This document shows, piece by piece, positions 16,978 to 26,212 of a DNA stretch of 64,000 bases. The stretch lies in assembly GCF_003007785.1 (NCBI RefSeq), contig NZ_PXOH01000002.1, forward strand, positions 186,001 to 250,000. The letters run 5' to 3'. Numbering within the stretch: the stretch's first letter is position 1; every line of letters starts with the position of its first letter. The notes below the pieces were generated by a model. That model did no database searches. It saw nothing but the letters and a program-made list of their open reading frames with translations, and was not told the DNA's origin. This DNA is from Aphanothece hegewaldii CCALA 016 (GTDB lineage: Bacteria > Cyanobacteriota > Cyanobacteriia > Cyanobacteriales > Microcystaceae). The position numbers and the translations under genes are program-made.

Positions 16978-17513
16978 TACTGTTTAGCCATGCGTCTAAC
17001 TTCAATAACGCTGGAATTAAAATTATAATTCTCGCCTTCTAATTCAATTAAAGTCCCAATTTTTACTTTTTGACCGCCGACGACTGCACCCGTTTCGCTA
17101 ATTTCAGCTTTTGCGCCAAGTGTTATGATCATATCTTGGGAATAAGCAGACTCAGGACGTGGGTCAGGTTGTACTTTTACGGTACCATCGGGTTGAGGAA
17201 CTAAAATATTACGGGGTAATTCTTTGACTCTCACAACTTCTAAGTCTCCGGCGGGTTGGTTCCGAATGACGATACTCGTTTGTTTCTCGGTTTGAAATTG
17301 TTTAACTAAAGCATCTGGGCTTAGTACACTTAATCCTTTTACAATAACATCAACTTCTATCGGTTCGGAGGGAACTTGAGCAATAGTGCCTTTTCCTGAT
17401 GTTCCTGGAAAAATAAAAATACCGGTAATAACTCCAAGAATGACTAATGCTGCTGCTAAGTCCAAAATATTGAACCTACCGAATAATCTACCTTTAGAAT
17501 CTAAGAATCTCAT
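16977..17513 (-). CDS. DUF4330 domain protein, membrane anchored
   Basis: A 178-residue protein of the cyanobacterial DUF4330 family. The start is MRFLDSKGRLFGRFNILDLA, then one membrane helix (about 18-36, AALVILGVITGIFIFPG), then a periplasmic or lumenal beta-rich domain to the C-terminus. No enzyme motif is seen. It is encoded 66 bases downstream of trpE and coupled to the DUF952 gene. Function unknown; the family is conserved in cyanobacteria, which suggests an envelope or thylakoid role. Confidence 0.85.
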   Translation of the reverse strand: MRFLDSKGRLFGRFNILDLAAALVILGVITGIFIFPGTSGKGTIAQVPSEPIEVDVIVKGLSVLSPDALVKQFQTEKQTSIVIRNQPAGDLEVVRVKELPRNILVPQPDGTVKVQPDPRPESAYSQDMIITLGAKAEISETGAVVGGQKVKIGTLIELEGENYNFNSSVIEVRRMAKQ

Positions 17514-17579
17514 AAAAAAATCAAATACAAATAACTATATACATATGCACCATGCGCGTTACTACTGTATCACGATCGC

Positions 17580-19097
17580 TTAACTTAAACGACGGATTGC
17601 TTCTAATAGACCCCTAGCTTTATTTAAAGTTTCCTCGTATTCTTTCTCGGGGTCAGAGTCTGCTACTAAACCCGCTCCCGCTTGCACTGTAACCAGATGT
17701 TGGTTATTACTTTGGGGTCGTACTATCATTGTCCGAATTGTAATTGCACTATTTAACTGTCCTTCAAAATCATAATAGCCGTATACTCCAGAATAGGGGC
17801 CACGTCTTGAGGGTTCGAGTTCATGGATAATTTCCATAGCGCGAATTTTGGGCGCACCGCTTACGGTTCCAGCAGGGAAACACGCTTTTAGTAAGTCCCA
17901 GGCGGTCTTATTTGGGTCTAATTTCCCAATAACATTACTGACGATGTGCATAACATGGGAATAGCGTTCAATAACCATTAATTCATCGACATGAACGGTT
18001 CCTTTAACACAAACTCGTCCTAAGTCGTTTCGCCCCAAGTCTACTAGCATGACGTGTTCTGCTATTTCTTTGGGGTCTTGTAATAAATCTTCGGCTAACG
18101 CATTATCTTCTAGTAAAGTTTTGCCCCGGCGACGCGTTCCTGCAATGGGTCTTAGAGTGGCTTTCATGGTATTGGTTTCGCTACGTTCGGCTTTAACCAT
18201 GACTTCTGGACTTGAGCCAATAATCTGCCAATCTCCGAAATTATAATACGCCATGTAGGGTGATGGGTTAATTAGACGTAACGAGCGATAGAGTTCAAAG
18301 GGATGACCCCAATAAGATGCGCTCAAACGTTGGGACAACACGACTTGAAAGATATCACCCGCTTTGATATATTCTTTGGCTTTAAGAACATTGTCACAGA
18401 ATTGCTGATGGGGTGTGTTACTTTCGTAGTTTAGTGAATTGGAGGGAGAGGGGTTGAGTTCTAAGGTTTTTGCGGCGACAGGAAGAGGTAAGGTTAATTT
18501 TAAGACCAGTTTCGTAATACGATCGCAGGTTGATTGATACAATTGTTCTAGATTAAGATTATTACCTCTTAAATCAGCATAAGCGATCGCCCAGATTTTG
18601 CGTTGTACTTGGTCAAAAATAATTAAGTTATCGACTTGCATCCACACACCATCAGGCAAGTCATTTTCAGTAGCCGGATAAACAGGGACACGGGGTTCTA
18701 TCCACTGAATTAACTCATAGCCCCAAAAGCCGAATAAACCGCCAATACCTGGGGGAAGTTGTGGAAGTTGTACGGGATGAATCGGCTTTAGACAACGAGA
18801 TAGAATATCGAATGGGTTCCCTTCAAAATTTTCTACAGTGCCATCTCGATGAATGCGAGTTGTCTTATTTCCTTTGGCTTGAAGTACCCAAACTGGGTCA
18901 CATCCTAAAAAGCTGTAGCGTCCGAGATTTTCGCCCCCTTCGACTGACTCTAACAAAAAACTATAGGGTTGTCCGGCACAAACTTTATACCAAGCCGAGA
19001 CGGGGGTTTCTAAGTCAGCGACCCATTCTTGATACACCGGAATAAAGTTACCTTGTGATGCCAGTTCTTGAAACTGCTCGAAGGATGGAAAAATCAT
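17580..19097 (-). CDS. trpE: Anthranilate synthase component I
   Basis: Converts chorismate and ammonia (from the TrpG glutaminase) to anthranilate, the first committed step to tryptophan. The 505 residues are full length. The N-terminal part holds the Trp feedback site (LLESVEGGENLGRYSFLG). The chorismate-binding catalytic part runs from about 225 to 500: FQVVLSQRLSASYWGHPFEL, SSPEVMVKAE, TLRPIAGTRRRGKT, MLVDLGRNDLGRV, FPAGTVSGAPKIRAMEII and AGAGLVADSDPEKEYEE. It lies 125 bases downstream of psaD on the same strand. From memory psaD-trpE adjacency is also found in Synechocystis 6803, so the order is ancestral. trpG is not in the window. Confidence 0.95.
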   Translation of the reverse strand: MIFPSFEQFQELASQGNFIPVYQEWVADLETPVSAWYKVCAGQPYSFLLESVEGGENLGRYSFLGCDPVWVLQAKGNKTTRIHRDGTVENFEGNPFDILSRCLKPIHPVQLPQLPPGIGGLFGFWGYELIQWIEPRVPVYPATENDLPDGVWMQVDNLIIFDQVQRKIWAIAYADLRGNNLNLEQLYQSTCDRITKLVLKLTLPLPVAAKTLELNPSPSNSLNYESNTPHQQFCDNVLKAKEYIKAGDIFQVVLSQRLSASYWGHPFELYRSLRLINPSPYMAYYNFGDWQIIGSSPEVMVKAERSETNTMKATLRPIAGTRRRGKTLLEDNALAEDLLQDPKEIAEHVMLVDLGRNDLGRVCVKGTVHVDELMVIERYSHVMHIVSNVIGKLDPNKTAWDLLKACFPAGTVSGAPKIRAMEIIHELEPSRRGPYSGVYGYYDFEGQLNSAITIRTMIVRPQSNNQHLVTVQAGAGLVADSDPEKEYEETLNKARGLLEAIRRLS

Positions 19098-19222
19098 AAC
19101 GGAAAAATCATAATTGAGTGAAGAATGACAGTTATCAGCAATCAGCCATCAATAAACATTATCTGCTTTTTTTGTCTAATGTTGACTGTTCACCGATAAC
19201 TGAAATCACTCAATTTTTTTAG

Positions 19223-19651
19223 TTATACATCGTAGGGAGCGTTACCCGAAAACTTAAGCGTTGCTGGCTCTGGGTTTTTGCCGATACTTCTGTCTTTTTT
19301 GCCGACATAAGGACGACCTTCATTGACTTTTTCAGGGAAAACACCATCAGCAGGATGGATATAGTCAACTTCGCCGTTGGGGAAAATACGATAGATTTTG
19401 TAATTTTCCATTTTGGGCTTAAATTTTGTCCGTAGTTGACTACCCATCGCAATACAATACTCTTTGCGGGCTAAATAAAGGATGTTGTCTCCTTCATTCA
19501 TGATAGCTGCTCCACCTGTGGGCATTTCAAAGACTTGCTCTTTGGGGCTTGTCCAAGTGATGGCGTACTTTTCTTCGACATCGGCTTTAGTCAGTAAGCC
19601 GCCTGTGCTTCCACCAAATTTAGGCAGTTGTCCGGTAAGCTCTTCTGTCAT
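19223..19651 (-). CDS. psaD: Photosystem I subunit II, ferredoxin docking
   Basis: Stromal (cytoplasmic-side) subunit of photosystem I, needed for docking of ferredoxin and for binding PsaC. The 142 residues match the family along their length: [60 protein letters not shown], a basic stretch [20 protein letters not shown], and the C-terminal [17 protein letters not shown]. There is no signal peptide, as expected. It is the first gene before trpE. A TTGACA box lies upstream. Confidence 0.97.
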   Translation of the reverse strand: MTEELTGQLPKFGGSTGGLLTKADVEEKYAITWTSPKEQVFEMPTGGAAIMNEGDNILYLARKEYCIAMGSQLRTKFKPKMENYKIYRIFPNGEVDYIHPADGVFPEKVNEGRPYVGKKDRSIGKNPEPATLKFSGNAPYDV

Positions 19652-19696
19652 AGGTTTCTCATCTCAAGATAAGTGTTTTAGGGAATCCTATCACTC

Positions 19697-19725
19697 TCTT
19701 AGCCACTCTCTAGTAGGTTTGTCAA
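19697..19725 (-). promoter_or_regulatory. Possible psaD promoter
   Basis: On the minus strand TTGACA (19720-19725) is a perfect -35 box, and 17 bases on lies CTAAGA (19697-19702), a poor -10 box. It sits about 45-75 bases before the psaD ATG. GTTACA on the plus strand at 19731 onward recalls half of an RpaB (HLR1) site, but a second good half was not found. Confidence 0.35.
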
Positions 19726-19817
19726 GAACTGTTACAAAAACGGGGACTTAGGGGTCAAAACGATTCATATTTTTTAACTATTGTTGATTATGAATAATGT
19801 ATAGAAATTAATTTCAG

Positions 19818-20462
19818 CTATAGATACTCTTTTAAGACATCAACTATCACAAAACAAAATTCTGTATATTGTCCTTCAGAGTCTATAGTTTCAAATCCAG
19901 TTATTAACTTTTTGATTTCATTTGATGTAACATTATCTAAAATTGGCAAAATAGCTTCGATAGCTGCTCTACGGCGTTTGCGGAGTTTTGGGATATTTAG
20001 TCTTAATTTACCTATAGTTGTTTGGGCCGCTTTTTTATTTTTAATCTTATCACTAGAAAGAATTTGGCCATCTTCTGCATATCTAAAAAAATCTACACAA
20101 TTTTTCAGTAACGGAGAAACTAACAATTTTTCATCAAACCATTCATCCTTCTGATGACCACAGTGTATAGCAGGTGGGGATTCTTCGGTATCTTTTTCAC
20201 AAGATACAATTAAATTACTGTACTCAAAAGTTAGCTGAGGATAAAGTCTTTTAGGCTTAAAATGTTCGATATGGCTTTGTTCTATAATAATTTTTCTGCC
20301 ACAATAGCAACAGATATAGCCTTGTTCTTTTAACAGTGTTTGATGAAGCTGCTTTTTTTCTGGATTTTGAAACTCCTTCCAAGTTGGTTGCCAATCATCA
20401 TTAATTTTAGATTTAAAATTTTTTAGTTCTTCTGGTTCCTGATTTTTAGGAATATATTTCAA
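19818..20462 (-). CDS. ptuB: HNH nuclease of Septu-like pair (PtuB, TIGR02646 family)
   Basis: A 214-residue HNH-type nuclease. Zinc Cys pairs are CCYCGR (Cys52, Cys55) and Cys88 with the CGH at 101. The core is QSHIEHFKPK (His64 to His67), then LTFEYSNLIVSCEK. This is the TIGR02646 pattern, the partner of an AAA ATPase in Septu and retron-associated PtuAB modules. The start codon overlaps the stop of the ATPase gene by four bases, so the pair is translationally coupled. In Septu the complex is thought to cut nucleic acid upon phage infection. No reverse transcriptase or retron RNA is visible nearby, so this looks like a stand-alone Septu. Confidence 0.83.
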   Translation of the reverse strand: MKYIPKNQEPEELKNFKSKINDDWQPTWKEFQNPEKKQLHQTLLKEQGYICCYCGRKIIIEQSHIEHFKPKRLYPQLTFEYSNLIVSCEKDTEESPPAIHCGHQKDEWFDEKLLVSPLLKNCVDFFRYAEDGQILSSDKIKNKKAAQTTIGKLRLNIPKLRKRRRAAIEAILPILDNVTSNEIKKLITGFETIDSEGQYTEFCFVIVDVLKEYL

Positions 20463-21787
20463 CGTCCTATAAGCTCCTTTCTTTTGATAGCAACTACAGC
20501 TTTAATCAATTCAGGCTCATCCTCTCCTATTTGTTCAGCAATTGTATCATGAAGTTTTATGGCTTCTTCTAATTTATTATCAGCAATCAGAAGAAAAAGA
20601 TCACTCAGTTGCTCTTGTATTTCCTGTGGACGTGAAGGAGTATCCATTAAATCTTCTAAAATTTGATTGCTATCTCTCCCAAAAGATGCTTCAGGTTTAT
20701 AAGCTTTAATGCCTTCTGGTGTAGATTTTAATATATAAATATTTTCAGGTTGAACATGACTAACAACTTGGGGTGAATGAGTTGTAATAATAAATTGACA
20801 ATTTGGAAAAGTTCGAGTTAAAGCTGGAATAATTTTTCGTTGCCATTGCGGATGTAAATGAAGTTCAATTTCATCAATTAAAATAACTCCTTCTCCCTGT
20901 AAAGGATCTTCTAAAATAGGGTTGGCTATTGCTAATCTTCGTGCAATATCACCCACCATTGCAAGTAAAGACTTTTCGCCTTCCGAAAGTTGCTCAATAC
21001 TTAATTCTTTTGTTGTTTTTCCAACAGTTTTATTAACAGCCATTCTAAGAGGTGAGCGTCTAATACGCAGATTAGAAAATTCAGGAATTAAAGAATAAAT
21101 TGCTGTTCTAATTGCTTCTAATTTTTTATCTCTATATTTAGAATTATCTCTAATCTTTTCATTTTCTAAATCTTCTGTTAATCTAAACCATGCAAAAAAA
21201 TATGAAAAATCTAAACCGCCCACAAGATTTCTATAAACATATATTTGAGGAATATATATATCGTCGTCGCTATTCAATTGAGTTAAATCTGGTAATACTT
21301 CTCTTTTAACAGAATAACATTTTAAGATAAATAGATTAGTTTTTTCAATAATTTTACTATAAATCTGCTCTTGAACAGATTCTTTTAAATTACCTAAAAT
21401 TATTCGATTTATAGTTTCTTTCTTATAAAGTTCGATTTGCCAATTCAAAATTTCATCTTTTCTCCGAAAATTAGATTTTATTTGAATCAAACTTGACTGA
21501 TTTCCAGCTTTGATATCTATTGAGGGAATTATTACTCTTTTTAACATTAAATTTTTTTCTAAATTATTGATTATTTTGCTAATATCTTTATGAGAATTAT
21601 AAAAGTTTTTATGAATTTCTAAAATTTCATAGACAAAATCGATAAAAAATTCTGATAAACAATCTAAAATACTTGACTTTCCAACGCCATTAACACCCAA
21701 AATTACCGTAGGTTTTTTCGGATTAAATTTTAAAGTTAAATCATCAATCCCGCGAAATGAATTGATTTTTAATTCTGTAATATTCAT
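20459..21787 (-). CDS. ptuA: AAA/ABC-type ATPase of Septu-like pair (PtuA)
   Basis: A 442-residue SMC/RecF-like ATPase. Walker A is GVNGVGKSS (31-39). A long insertion follows (about 50-260). The ABC signature region is LSEGEKSLLAMVGDIARRLA, and Walker B and D-loop are VILIDEIELHLHPQWQRKII. A switch His is present in ITTHSPQVVSHV, followed by a helical C-terminal tail. The composition is strikingly AT-rich, with many Ile, Asn and Lys in the insertion, compared with trpE and psaD next door; that fits transfer. Coupled to the HNH gene downstream. Together they form a two-gene defence-like module between psaD and a degraded rhomboid copy. Assignment rests on gene pair plus motifs. Confidence 0.82.
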   Translation of the reverse strand: MNITELKINSFRGIDDLTLKFNPKKPTVILGVNGVGKSSILDCLSEFFIDFVYEILEIHKNFYNSHKDISKIINNLEKNLMLKRVIIPSIDIKAGNQSSLIQIKSNFRRKDEILNWQIELYKKETINRIILGNLKESVQEQIYSKIIEKTNLFILKCYSVKREVLPDLTQLNSDDDIYIPQIYVYRNLVGGLDFSYFFAWFRLTEDLENEKIRDNSKYRDKKLEAIRTAIYSLIPEFSNLRIRRSPLRMAVNKTVGKTTKELSIEQLSEGEKSLLAMVGDIARRLAIANPILEDPLQGEGVILIDEIELHLHPQWQRKIIPALTRTFPNCQFIITTHSPQVVSHVQPENIYILKSTPEGIKAYKPEASFGRDSNQILEDLMDTPSRPQEIQEQLSDLFLLIADNKLEEAIKLHDTIAEQIGEDEPELIKAVVAIKRKELIGR

Positions 21788-21844
21788 AATGCTTTAGTTG
21801 AAAAAATAACTAATAATCTTCTCTATTATACTCAATGTCTTACT

Positions 21845-22265
21845 AATTGTGTTACAAATTTGCCCACCACACTTTCCCAACTAAAACTAACCCCAAAAAT
21901 GACTTTATATACTAATGTGTGGAACAAAATAATCAAAAGCCCAATCGTCATTATAATAAGTTGTATTCGCTTTGCTGTAATTAGATATTTAGTTTGAAGC
22001 GATAAAATAGGATAAATAATCCTGGGTCTGATGCCGCTAAAAAGATAAATATATATCTAAAAAAGCCAATAATCTTTTCAAAAAAACGCCCTAAAACATA
22101 TTGTTAGCAAATGGAGCAAGCCAAAATGAATAAAATTAGCGGTAATAACTTTCAGGAAATAAAGCCCATAATTGATATAATGTTTGTAGATTTTCACTGC
22201 CTTCTGTTTCTATTTAGTTGCAAAAAATTGCTTTTTTAAAAATAAAATTTTTTTCGGTAACTATG
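21845..22265 (-). pseudogene. Decayed partial copy of the neighbouring rhomboid gene
   Basis: No open frame, but the DNA matches the 3' half of the rhomboid gene at 22913-24469 piece by piece in the same orientation. Shared runs include TACTAATGTGTGGAACAAAA, AGTTGTATTCGCTT, TGCCGCTAAAAAGATAAAT, AAAAAAGCCAATAATCTTTT, GTTAGCAAATGGAGCAAGCC and AAATTTTTTTCGGTAA. Several deletions of tens of bases, such as one removing the GASA serine region, and many substitutions separate the two. It is a dead tandem duplicate, separated from the live gene by the methyltransferase gene. It fills most of the gap between ptuA and the methyltransferase. Confidence 0.8.
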
Positions 22266-22276
22266 GCAGAATAATT

Positions 22277-22900
22277 TTAGTTTTTACGGGATGTAACGGC
22301 CATTAATCCCCACACAAGACCAAAACGAACTTTAGTCGAACGATAAATCACAAAATTAGCTTTTTTTAGAAAGTTATGTAATTCTTGTTCGGTATAACAC
22401 TGCTCATGTGCATCATCAAAAAACTTGAGAAAAATATCCAAAATCTGACAAAATAAAAAATCTTTACACCAATCTAAAATAATCACTTTTCCTTCTGGTT
22501 TAAGAACACGTCTCATTTCTGCTAATACAACAAGTGGCTCATCAAAATAATGAAATGAACTTGCCGAAACAATTACATCAAAACTATTATCAGCAAAAGG
22601 TAAAGCTTTGGCACTAGCAAGCTGAAACGATACTTGAGGAAAAGAACTACATTTATCTTGAGCGATAGCCAGCATATTCTCGGAAATATCGACCCCAATA
22701 ATTTGTAGATTTGAATGTTGACTTAGTAATAATCTTTCAAACTCTCCTGTACCACAAGCCACATCTAATACCGTTTCATTCGGTGATATTTCGGCACAAG
22801 TTTGCAAAAAAGTTAATGTGTCATTAATGTACTTTTTCCAACGTGAATCATAAATCTTAGCCAATTGATTATATTGTTGACTAACTTTGTTTTCAATCAT
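22277..22900 (-). CDS. Class I SAM-dependent methyltransferase
   Basis: A 207-residue soluble enzyme with the Methyltransf_11-type Rossmann fold. Motif I is VLDVACGTGEFERLLL (about 45-60), the acidic residue ending strand 2 is in IIGVDISENMLAIA, and the post-motif segments are ALPFADNSFDVIVSASSFHY and MRRVLKPEGKVIILDWCKD. The substrate cannot be told from sequence; the family includes quinone, lipid and small-molecule methylases. It lies between the live rhomboid gene (12 bases upstream, probably one operon) and the dead rhomboid copy. Confidence 0.88.
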   Translation of the reverse strand: MIENKVSQQYNQLAKIYDSRWKKYINDTLTFLQTCAEISPNETVLDVACGTGEFERLLLSQHSNLQIIGVDISENMLAIAQDKCSSFPQVSFQLASAKALPFADNSFDVIVSASSFHYFDEPLVVLAEMRRVLKPEGKVIILDWCKDFLFCQILDIFLKFFDDAHEQCYTEQELHNFLKKANFVIYRSTKVRFGLVWGLMAVTSRKN

Positions 22901-22912
22901 ATTATTTTAAAC

Positions 22913-24469
22913 TTACCTCCCTACTTTACCAACCAAAAATATACTACTAACCAAACCCAAAACTAACCCCCAAAAATGACTTGAGATACTAATGTGTGGA
23001 ACAAAATAATCAAATGTAAACTGAAGACCGATAGTAAATAAAATTAGTTGTATTCGCTTGGCTGTAATCCTAGATTTGGTTTGAAACCATTCTTTAACAA
23101 AAATAATAAATAAAGCACCTAATAAACCCATAATAGCCGCCGATGCTCCCATTAGAATATAGTTTTGCTGTTTAGCTTGAAGCGATAAAGCCGTATAAAT
23201 ACTCATGGAACCAATGCCGCTAAAAAGATAAATGAATATATATCTAAAAAAGCCAATAATCTTTTCAACAAAACGCCCTAAAACATATAAACTAAACATA
23301 TTTGTTAGCAAATGGAGCAAGCCAAAATGAAGAAAATTAGCGGTTATCACTCGCCACCATTGCCCAGCTAATACAGCTTCAGGAACTAAAGCCCCTAACT
23401 GATATAATCTTTGCAAATTTTCACTGCCTCCTGTTTCTATTTGAATGCCGAAAAAGGCTAGATTAATTCCAATTAGAAGATAAGTTGCATAGGCTTTTCT
23501 GTGTTTTTGAAAGCTAAAAATACGAGGATAAAATTCTTGATCTACTTCGAGTTTAATTCGGTTAATAATTCGATATGATTCTTGTTCTAATATTTTTTCT
23601 GGTTCAATCTGGGGATGGTCTAAACGCCAGTCTATGGCTTTTTTTAAAATCAAATTTTTTTCGGTAAATATTTCTGATAAATTCTGGTAACTATAAGCTT
23701 TTTTGCCAGCTACCATTTGCGCGGTTACTAACCAAAATTGTTGTACAGAATTTGGTAATTTTTTTAATGGAACTTGTAATAATTGTCTGACTTGTAAGAC
23801 TTGTCCACAAAAAGCTAGGGCATACATTCGGACTAAATAAACTTGTAAATAACTTCCATTTCTTTCTAAAAATAGTTCTGTTTTTTCGAGAAGCTTGAGC
23901 AGTTTATTTAAGTTTCCTGTTTCACCTAATGCTCGTAAATAGTAAATTAATAAATCTGGCTCATTAAATAAAATATGCGCTGGAATATGACTCGTCATCC
24001 AATTTAAACCATTTTTCCAATCTCCTTGAACATAAAAAGTTAAAATTTTGGCATAATAATGCTCTTTTTTAGAAGTTTTTAGTATTTTCAAAGATTGTTC
24101 TAATTTTCCATCTTTTGCTAGGGCTAAACTATAGGTTAATTTCGATTTTTCTAACCAACTATCAAAAGGATGTAACCAACTTAACACAGAAATTAAATTT
24201 GTAGCAGTATGATATCGCTGTTGATAGAATAATTTTTGAAAAATAGAAAATCCGATTTTAGGAATTATCAAGAATAAAATCACTAAAATCATTCCAATAA
24301 TTCCTGCTGCTAAAGCGTCTACATACATGAGTCCGAACGTTAGCAGCAAAATCAAACTACAAACAAAAAACCAACTAAGATTTTTAGAGAAAGAAGAACG
24401 CCAAGACTGAAAAAGATAAAGAATACAAAAAAAGTAAACAGTGAGAAGCAAAAAATCGGATATTATCAT
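22913..24469 (-). CDS. Rhomboid family intramembrane serine protease with N-terminal extension
   Basis: A 518-residue membrane protein. The C-terminal 200 residues form a rhomboid domain: HFGLLHLLTNMFSLYVLG, the nucleophile Ser443 in LMGASAAIMGLLGALF, and His498 in ISSHFWGLVLGL as the likely catalytic partner. The N-terminal half has two or three membrane helices (to about residue 90), then a soluble helical region with TPR-like character (about 95-300), then another helix before the rhomboid core. This is longer than the usual 200-300 residue rhomboid. Rhomboids cleave membrane proteins inside the bilayer; the substrate here is unknown. A degraded second copy lies at 21845-22265. Confidence 0.88.
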   Translation of the reverse strand: MIISDFLLLTVYFFCILYLFQSWRSSFSKNLSWFFVCSLILLLTFGLMYVDALAAGIIGMILVILFLIIPKIGFSIFQKLFYQQRYHTATNLISVLSWLHPFDSWLEKSKLTYSLALAKDGKLEQSLKILKTSKKEHYYAKILTFYVQGDWKNGLNWMTSHIPAHILFNEPDLLIYYLRALGETGNLNKLLKLLEKTELFLERNGSYLQVYLVRMYALAFCGQVLQVRQLLQVPLKKLPNSVQQFWLVTAQMVAGKKAYSYQNLSEIFTEKNLILKKAIDWRLDHPQIEPEKILEQESYRIINRIKLEVDQEFYPRIFSFQKHRKAYATYLLIGINLAFFGIQIETGGSENLQRLYQLGALVPEAVLAGQWWRVITANFLHFGLLHLLTNMFSLYVLGRFVEKIIGFFRYIFIYLFSGIGSMSIYTALSLQAKQQNYILMGASAAIMGLLGALFIIFVKEWFQTKSRITAKRIQLILFTIGLQFTFDYFVPHISISSHFWGLVLGLVSSIFLVGKVGR

Positions 24470-24505
24470 TATTGAGTTATCACGGCTAATAAAATTAGGC
24501 TTTAT

Positions 24506-24712
24506 TTAAAAAACTTTATCTTCTTGACCTTTCCACCATTCCCCTAAGTTCATTAAGTCTTCATGGAGTTCTGTTAATGCGGCCATGTATTCAGTATCAG
24601 AAAGTGTAGAACGGCGTTCCTGTAACTTCAGAATGCGTAATTGAACTAACATCCAAGGTTTAGATATACTATCAGTTTCTTCGATATATCTAGCTAATTC
24701 GTAACTATCCAT
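24506..24712 (-). CDS. Small conserved hypothetical protein
   Basis: A 68-residue acidic helical protein starting MDSYELARYIEETDSISKPW and ending NLGEWWKGQEDKVF. There is no signal peptide or membrane segment. I believe it is found in other cyanobacteria but know no function. It lies 36 bases upstream of the rhomboid gene and 71 bases downstream of the P450 gene on the same strand. Confidence 0.65.
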   Translation of the reverse strand: MDSYELARYIEETDSISKPWMLVQLRILKLQERRSTLSDTEYMAALTELHEDLMNLGEWWKGQEDKVF

Positions 24713-24783
24713 ATTGGCTGTGATTGAAGTGAAATATAAAGTACTTTATATTTTGAGCTATTTTTTGAGTTTGTGCAGGAGTC

Positions 24784-26145
24784 TTAAGCGTTAAATTTTG
24801 CTTTGACTTTTAGTTTAAAATTTCCAGGAGGTGCAAGAGTTAACCCCCGACGAACTGGTTTAAGCGGACGATGAGTAGTTAAAGCTAGATCAAAACGAGA
24901 GACGATCGCAGCTAAAATTAATTTCATCTCTAGCATAGCCAAACTCAGGCCGATACAGCGACGGTTTCCCCCACCAAAAGGGAAATACTCATAGGGTGAG
25001 TACTGACGTTCTAAAAAACGTTCGGGTTTAAATTTCTTGGGTTCGGGGTACAAGTCTTCTCGTTGATGCACTAAATAAATACAGGGAGTGAGAACCGTTC
25101 CAGGATTAAAATGATATCCCATCACATCAAAAGGTTTTTTGAGAATACGGGGAAAAGGAGTTAAAGCAACGGGATAAATTCTTAAAGTTTCTGAACACAC
25201 CGCACCCAAATAGGGTAGTTTTGCAATATCAGAAGGCGAAGGATTTTTACCTAAACCCGATAATTCAAAGCGCAATTTATCTTTAATAATCGGCTGCGAA
25301 TACACCCAGTATAACGCCCAAGTTAGAGCCGATGCTGTAGTTTCATGCCCTGCTACCAACATCGTCATTAACTCATCACGTATTTCTTCATCCGTCATCG
25401 GTTTGCCGTCTTCATATGAAGTCGCCAGCAGCAATGATAGAATATCTTCTTTATCTAAATTATTTTCTTGACGACGTTCTTGTATTTCCCGTCTTAATAA
25501 TTCATCGACTTGTTGTTTACAACGCAAAAAACGACCCCAGGGGCTAAAATTACCCCAGTCTTGGCGTAATTGGGGAAAAAATAGAAGTGTTGAACTCAAA
25601 GGCGTACTTAAAGCTTCTAGTAATGTCGTCAATAAGTCTCTAAGTTGATCATAGCGTTGACCTTGTTCTAATCCGAAAACGACTTGAAGAATTACTTGTA
25701 ACGTTATATCTTGAATATGGGTTCTGACGCGAATAATTTGGCCTTCTTGCCATTTATTAGTTACTTCTTGAGCAATATTATCGATAATTTGATGATAAGC
25801 GCGGAGACGTTCCGCATAAAACGGCGGTATGAGTAATTTACGCTGTCGTTGATGGGGTTCACCATCGAGTAATGTTATTGAATTCGCACCGAGTAAAAAT
25901 TTTAAAACTGCATTTCCTTTACCAGAGTCAAAAATTTCTTTATCTGCGGTGAAAATTTCTTGTATCGCTTTGGGATGATTTACATAAACAAAGGGGTAAT
26001 CTTCACTTCCTACAGCAAACATATCGCCAAACTGTTGACCGTAGTCATCTAAATATTCTACAGGACGGAAAATAAGTTTAAGCGTTCGTAAAAATCGTGG
26101 TGTTGTGGGGCGAGGTAGTATCATCGTTCTATCGATAGAGAACAC
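24784..26145 (-). CDS. Cytochrome P450 (CYP110-like)
   Basis: A haem-thiolate monooxygenase of 453 residues, normal for soluble bacterial P450s. The I-helix oxygen-binding motif is AGHETTASALTWAL (about 265-280), the ExxR motif is SETLRIYPV, the PERF motif is FKPERFLERQ, and the haem loop is FPFGGGNRRCIGLSLA with ligand Cys397. The N-terminus (LPRPTTPRFLRTLKLIFRPV) and overall pattern resemble CYP110, the widespread cyanobacterial family linked with fatty-acid or terpene hydroxylation. No redox partner or terpene cyclase is adjacent. Two starts are possible (MFSIDRT or MILPRP). It follows petA but is separated from it by a strong terminator hairpin. Confidence 0.93.
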   Translation of the reverse strand: MFSIDRTMILPRPTTPRFLRTLKLIFRPVEYLDDYGQQFGDMFAVGSEDYPFVYVNHPKAIQEIFTADKEIFDSGKGNAVLKFLLGANSITLLDGEPHQRQRKLLIPPFYAERLRAYHQIIDNIAQEVTNKWQEGQIIRVRTHIQDITLQVILQVVFGLEQGQRYDQLRDLLTTLLEALSTPLSSTLLFFPQLRQDWGNFSPWGRFLRCKQQVDELLRREIQERRQENNLDKEDILSLLLATSYEDGKPMTDEEIRDELMTMLVAGHETTASALTWALYWVYSQPIIKDKLRFELSGLGKNPSPSDIAKLPYLGAVCSETLRIYPVALTPFPRILKKPFDVMGYHFNPGTVLTPCIYLVHQREDLYPEPKKFKPERFLERQYSPYEYFPFGGGNRRCIGLSLAMLEMKLILAAIVSRFDLALTTHRPLKPVRRGLTLAPPGNFKLKVKAKFNA

Positions 26146-26158
26146 TAACTCTTACTAT

Positions 26159-26187
26159 ACAAATAAAGACAGGCGGTTGGCCTGTCT
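26159..26187 (-). terminator. Rho-independent terminator after petA
   Basis: On the minus strand AGACAGGC, a five-base loop and GCCTGTCT form a perfect 8-bp stem (26167-26187), followed by TTATTTGT. It begins about 25 bases after the petA stop codon and separates petC-petA from the P450 gene. Confidence 0.8.
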
Positions 26188-26212
26188 CGATTAACCTGAT
26201 AAAAAATTCGGT

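Noticed and set aside
19120..19205. Terminator between psaD and trpE from the CAGTTATC...GATAACTG inverted repeat
   Set aside because: The arms are about 60 bases apart with no compact stem or T tract, so it is not a convincing terminator.
19818..22276. Retron (reverse transcriptase plus msr-msd) feeding the PtuAB pair
   Set aside because: No reverse-transcriptase frame (no YADD motif) is found within the flanking sequence; the upstream gap is rhomboid debris.
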